DNA of 6,684 nucleotides, taken from assembly GCA_038212375.1 (NCBI GenBank), contig JBBQUO010000028.1:1-6684 (forward strand), given 5' to 3'. A program made the translations under genes and the position numbers. Each line of letters opens with the position of its first letter. Position 1 is the stretch's first letter. This stretch comes from JBGTNQ01 sp038212375 (GTDB taxonomy: Bacteria > Patescibacteriota > Minisyncoccia > Phycocordibacterales > Zambryskibacteraceae). Shown piece after piece: positions 6,333-6,684 of this stretch. The notes under the pieces were generated by a model, which saw only the letters and a list, made by a program, of their open reading frames with translations, did no database searches and had not been told where the DNA came from.

Positions 6333-6563
6333 TAAAAAATGAGCCCCGACAAAGTCGGGGCTCATGCGCATTATTGCGTGATATTTTACGATGACTCCTC
6401 GAGGTTCAATCTGCTCTTTGTATGCCAGGCATGACATGAATATACAAAATGCACCAAATGCAAAAAACAGGGGAACCATTAGATACTTTTTATGGATGAA
6501 GAAAAGGTATCCATAAAAAAGTATCACAACTCCGCAGGCAAATATTCCGATAGCTGCGAACAT
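6258..6563 (-). CDS. Small two-helix membrane protein, unrecognised; C-terminal end doubtful
   Basis: I do not recognise a family. The start is ATG at 6563, with GGAG five bases upstream (6569-6572 on the plus strand); a TTG at 6581 in the same frame has no such site. The first 50 or so residues hold two hydrophobic helices, FAAIGIFACGVVILFYGYLF and LMVPLFFAFGAFCIFMSCLAY, joined by a basic turn (HKK), as expected for a small inner-membrane protein. After YKEQIEPRG the frame runs through the terminator hairpin (6339-6365) and 75 bases into the opposite strand of uppP before a stop at 6258. That tail has no family-like character. In the +1 frame a TAA lies at 6388-6386, about 20 bases before the hairpin, giving a tail ending LNLEESS. 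The gene therefore may be frameshifted near 6390-6425, or the sequence may hold an error, and the genuine protein would then be about 60 residues. Confidence 0.5.
   Translation of the reverse strand: MFAAIGIFACGVVILFYGYLFFIHKKYLMVPLFFAFGAFCIFMSCLAYKEQIEPRGVIVKYHAIMRMSPDFVGAHFLLQKRKYYYRKKYSVPHKHIQRMIF
6334..6365. terminator. Intrinsic terminator, strong for the minus strand, downstream of uppP
   Basis: Arms atgagccccgac (6339-6350) and gtcggggctcat (6354-6365) pair perfectly over 12 bp around an aaa loop. On the minus strand the stem is followed by a U-rich run (complement of 6333-6338), a classic terminator for a gene coming from the right. On the plus strand no T tract follows, so termination after uppP is less certain. 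The same asymmetry is seen in the hairpin at 965-988. Confidence 0.85.
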
Positions 6564-6568
6564 GGAAA

Positions 6569-6572
6569 CTCC
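6569..6572 (-). promoter_or_regulatory. Shine-Dalgarno site for the small membrane protein
   Basis: The minus strand reads cGGAG, then tttcc, then ATG at 6563. The spacing decides the start in favour of this ATG over the upstream TTG at 6581. Confidence 0.55.
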
Positions 6573-6646
6573 GTTGGTCAAGGAAAAGGACGGTAACTGA
6601 CCGTACTTTGCTTAAAAGTAGAGATAAAGTCAATAATATAAAAGGA

Positions 6647-6684
6647 AAACCGTTTGCATACTATGTACGCAAACGGTTTGTTCT
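6647..6684. terminator. Hairpin at the right edge, probable bidirectional terminator
   Basis: Arms aaaccgtttgc (6647-6657) and gcaaacggttt (6669-6679) pair perfectly over 11 bp. Two further pairs form inside after one mismatch, leaving a loop of ctatg. On the minus strand the stem is followed by a T-rich run (complement of 6638-6649), so it can end a gene entering from the right. On the plus strand it is followed by gttct at the window edge. Its place just upstream of the small membrane gene fits the end of the preceding transcription unit. Confidence 0.6.

Noticed and set aside
6590..6604. Inverted repeat acggt...accgt upstream of the small membrane gene
   Set aside because: Five-base arms with a five-base loop are expected by chance at this frequency; no promoter can be tied to it.
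6605..6633. TTGACT as a -35 box for the small membrane gene
   Set aside because: No acceptable -10 occurs 15-18 bases downstream (the best is CAAAGT), so I do not call a promoter.

Overview
The window looks like a piece of a small-genome bacterium of the Patescibacteria/CPR type, probably in the Parcubacteria group. This is an inference. It rests on AT-rich genes packed tightly on alternating strands, a single-chain UvrD-type helicase fused to an iron-sulfur nuclease, a thiol oxidoreductase tethered to the membrane by a short N-terminal anchor, and a secreted modular lectin-like protein. No rRNA or other taxonomic marker is present to confirm it.

Layout, left to right. (1) The 3' part of a plus-strand gene (2-931) encodes a secreted modular protein: the end of a cysteine-containing lectin-like module, a Pro/Thr-rich linker and a C-terminal beta-sandwich domain. 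(2) A strong hairpin terminator (965-988) is shared with the convergent gene at 1005-1517. That gene encodes an unrecognised 170-residue protein with a CxxH...CxxC zinc-ribbon-like motif. It is clearly GC-richer than its neighbours and sits behind a full-consensus sigma70 promoter. (3) Divergent from it is a 997-residue UvrD/PcrA-like helicase with a C-terminal RecB/AddB-type nuclease and four cysteines for an Fe-S cluster (1650-4643). (4) Convergent with the helicase, only 3 bp away, is a membrane-anchored DsbA/thioredoxin_4 family oxidoreductase (4647-5450, minus). (5) Divergent from that, across an 87-bp spacer with two back-to-back extended -10 boxes, is uppP, undecaprenyl-diphosphatase (5538-6332). 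(6) A small two-helix membrane protein on the minus strand (start 6563) faces uppP. Its frame runs through a perfect terminator hairpin into uppP, which suggests a lost stop or a frameshift. (7) A further hairpin (6647-6679) closes the window.

The genes do not form one operon: no two neighbours lie on the same strand, so each is probably its own transcription unit. Three of the products act at or outside the membrane: the secreted lectin-like protein, the extracytoplasmic disulfide oxidoreductase and the recycler of the cell-wall lipid carrier. The oxidoreductase could fold cysteine-containing secreted proteins such as the first one. The helicase-nuclease is a cytoplasmic DNA-repair enzyme. 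Both uppP and the helicase have an extended -10 box only 7-9 bases before the ATG and no Shine-Dalgarno sequence, so they are probably leaderless. The GC-rich gene and the small membrane gene have clear Shine-Dalgarno sequences.
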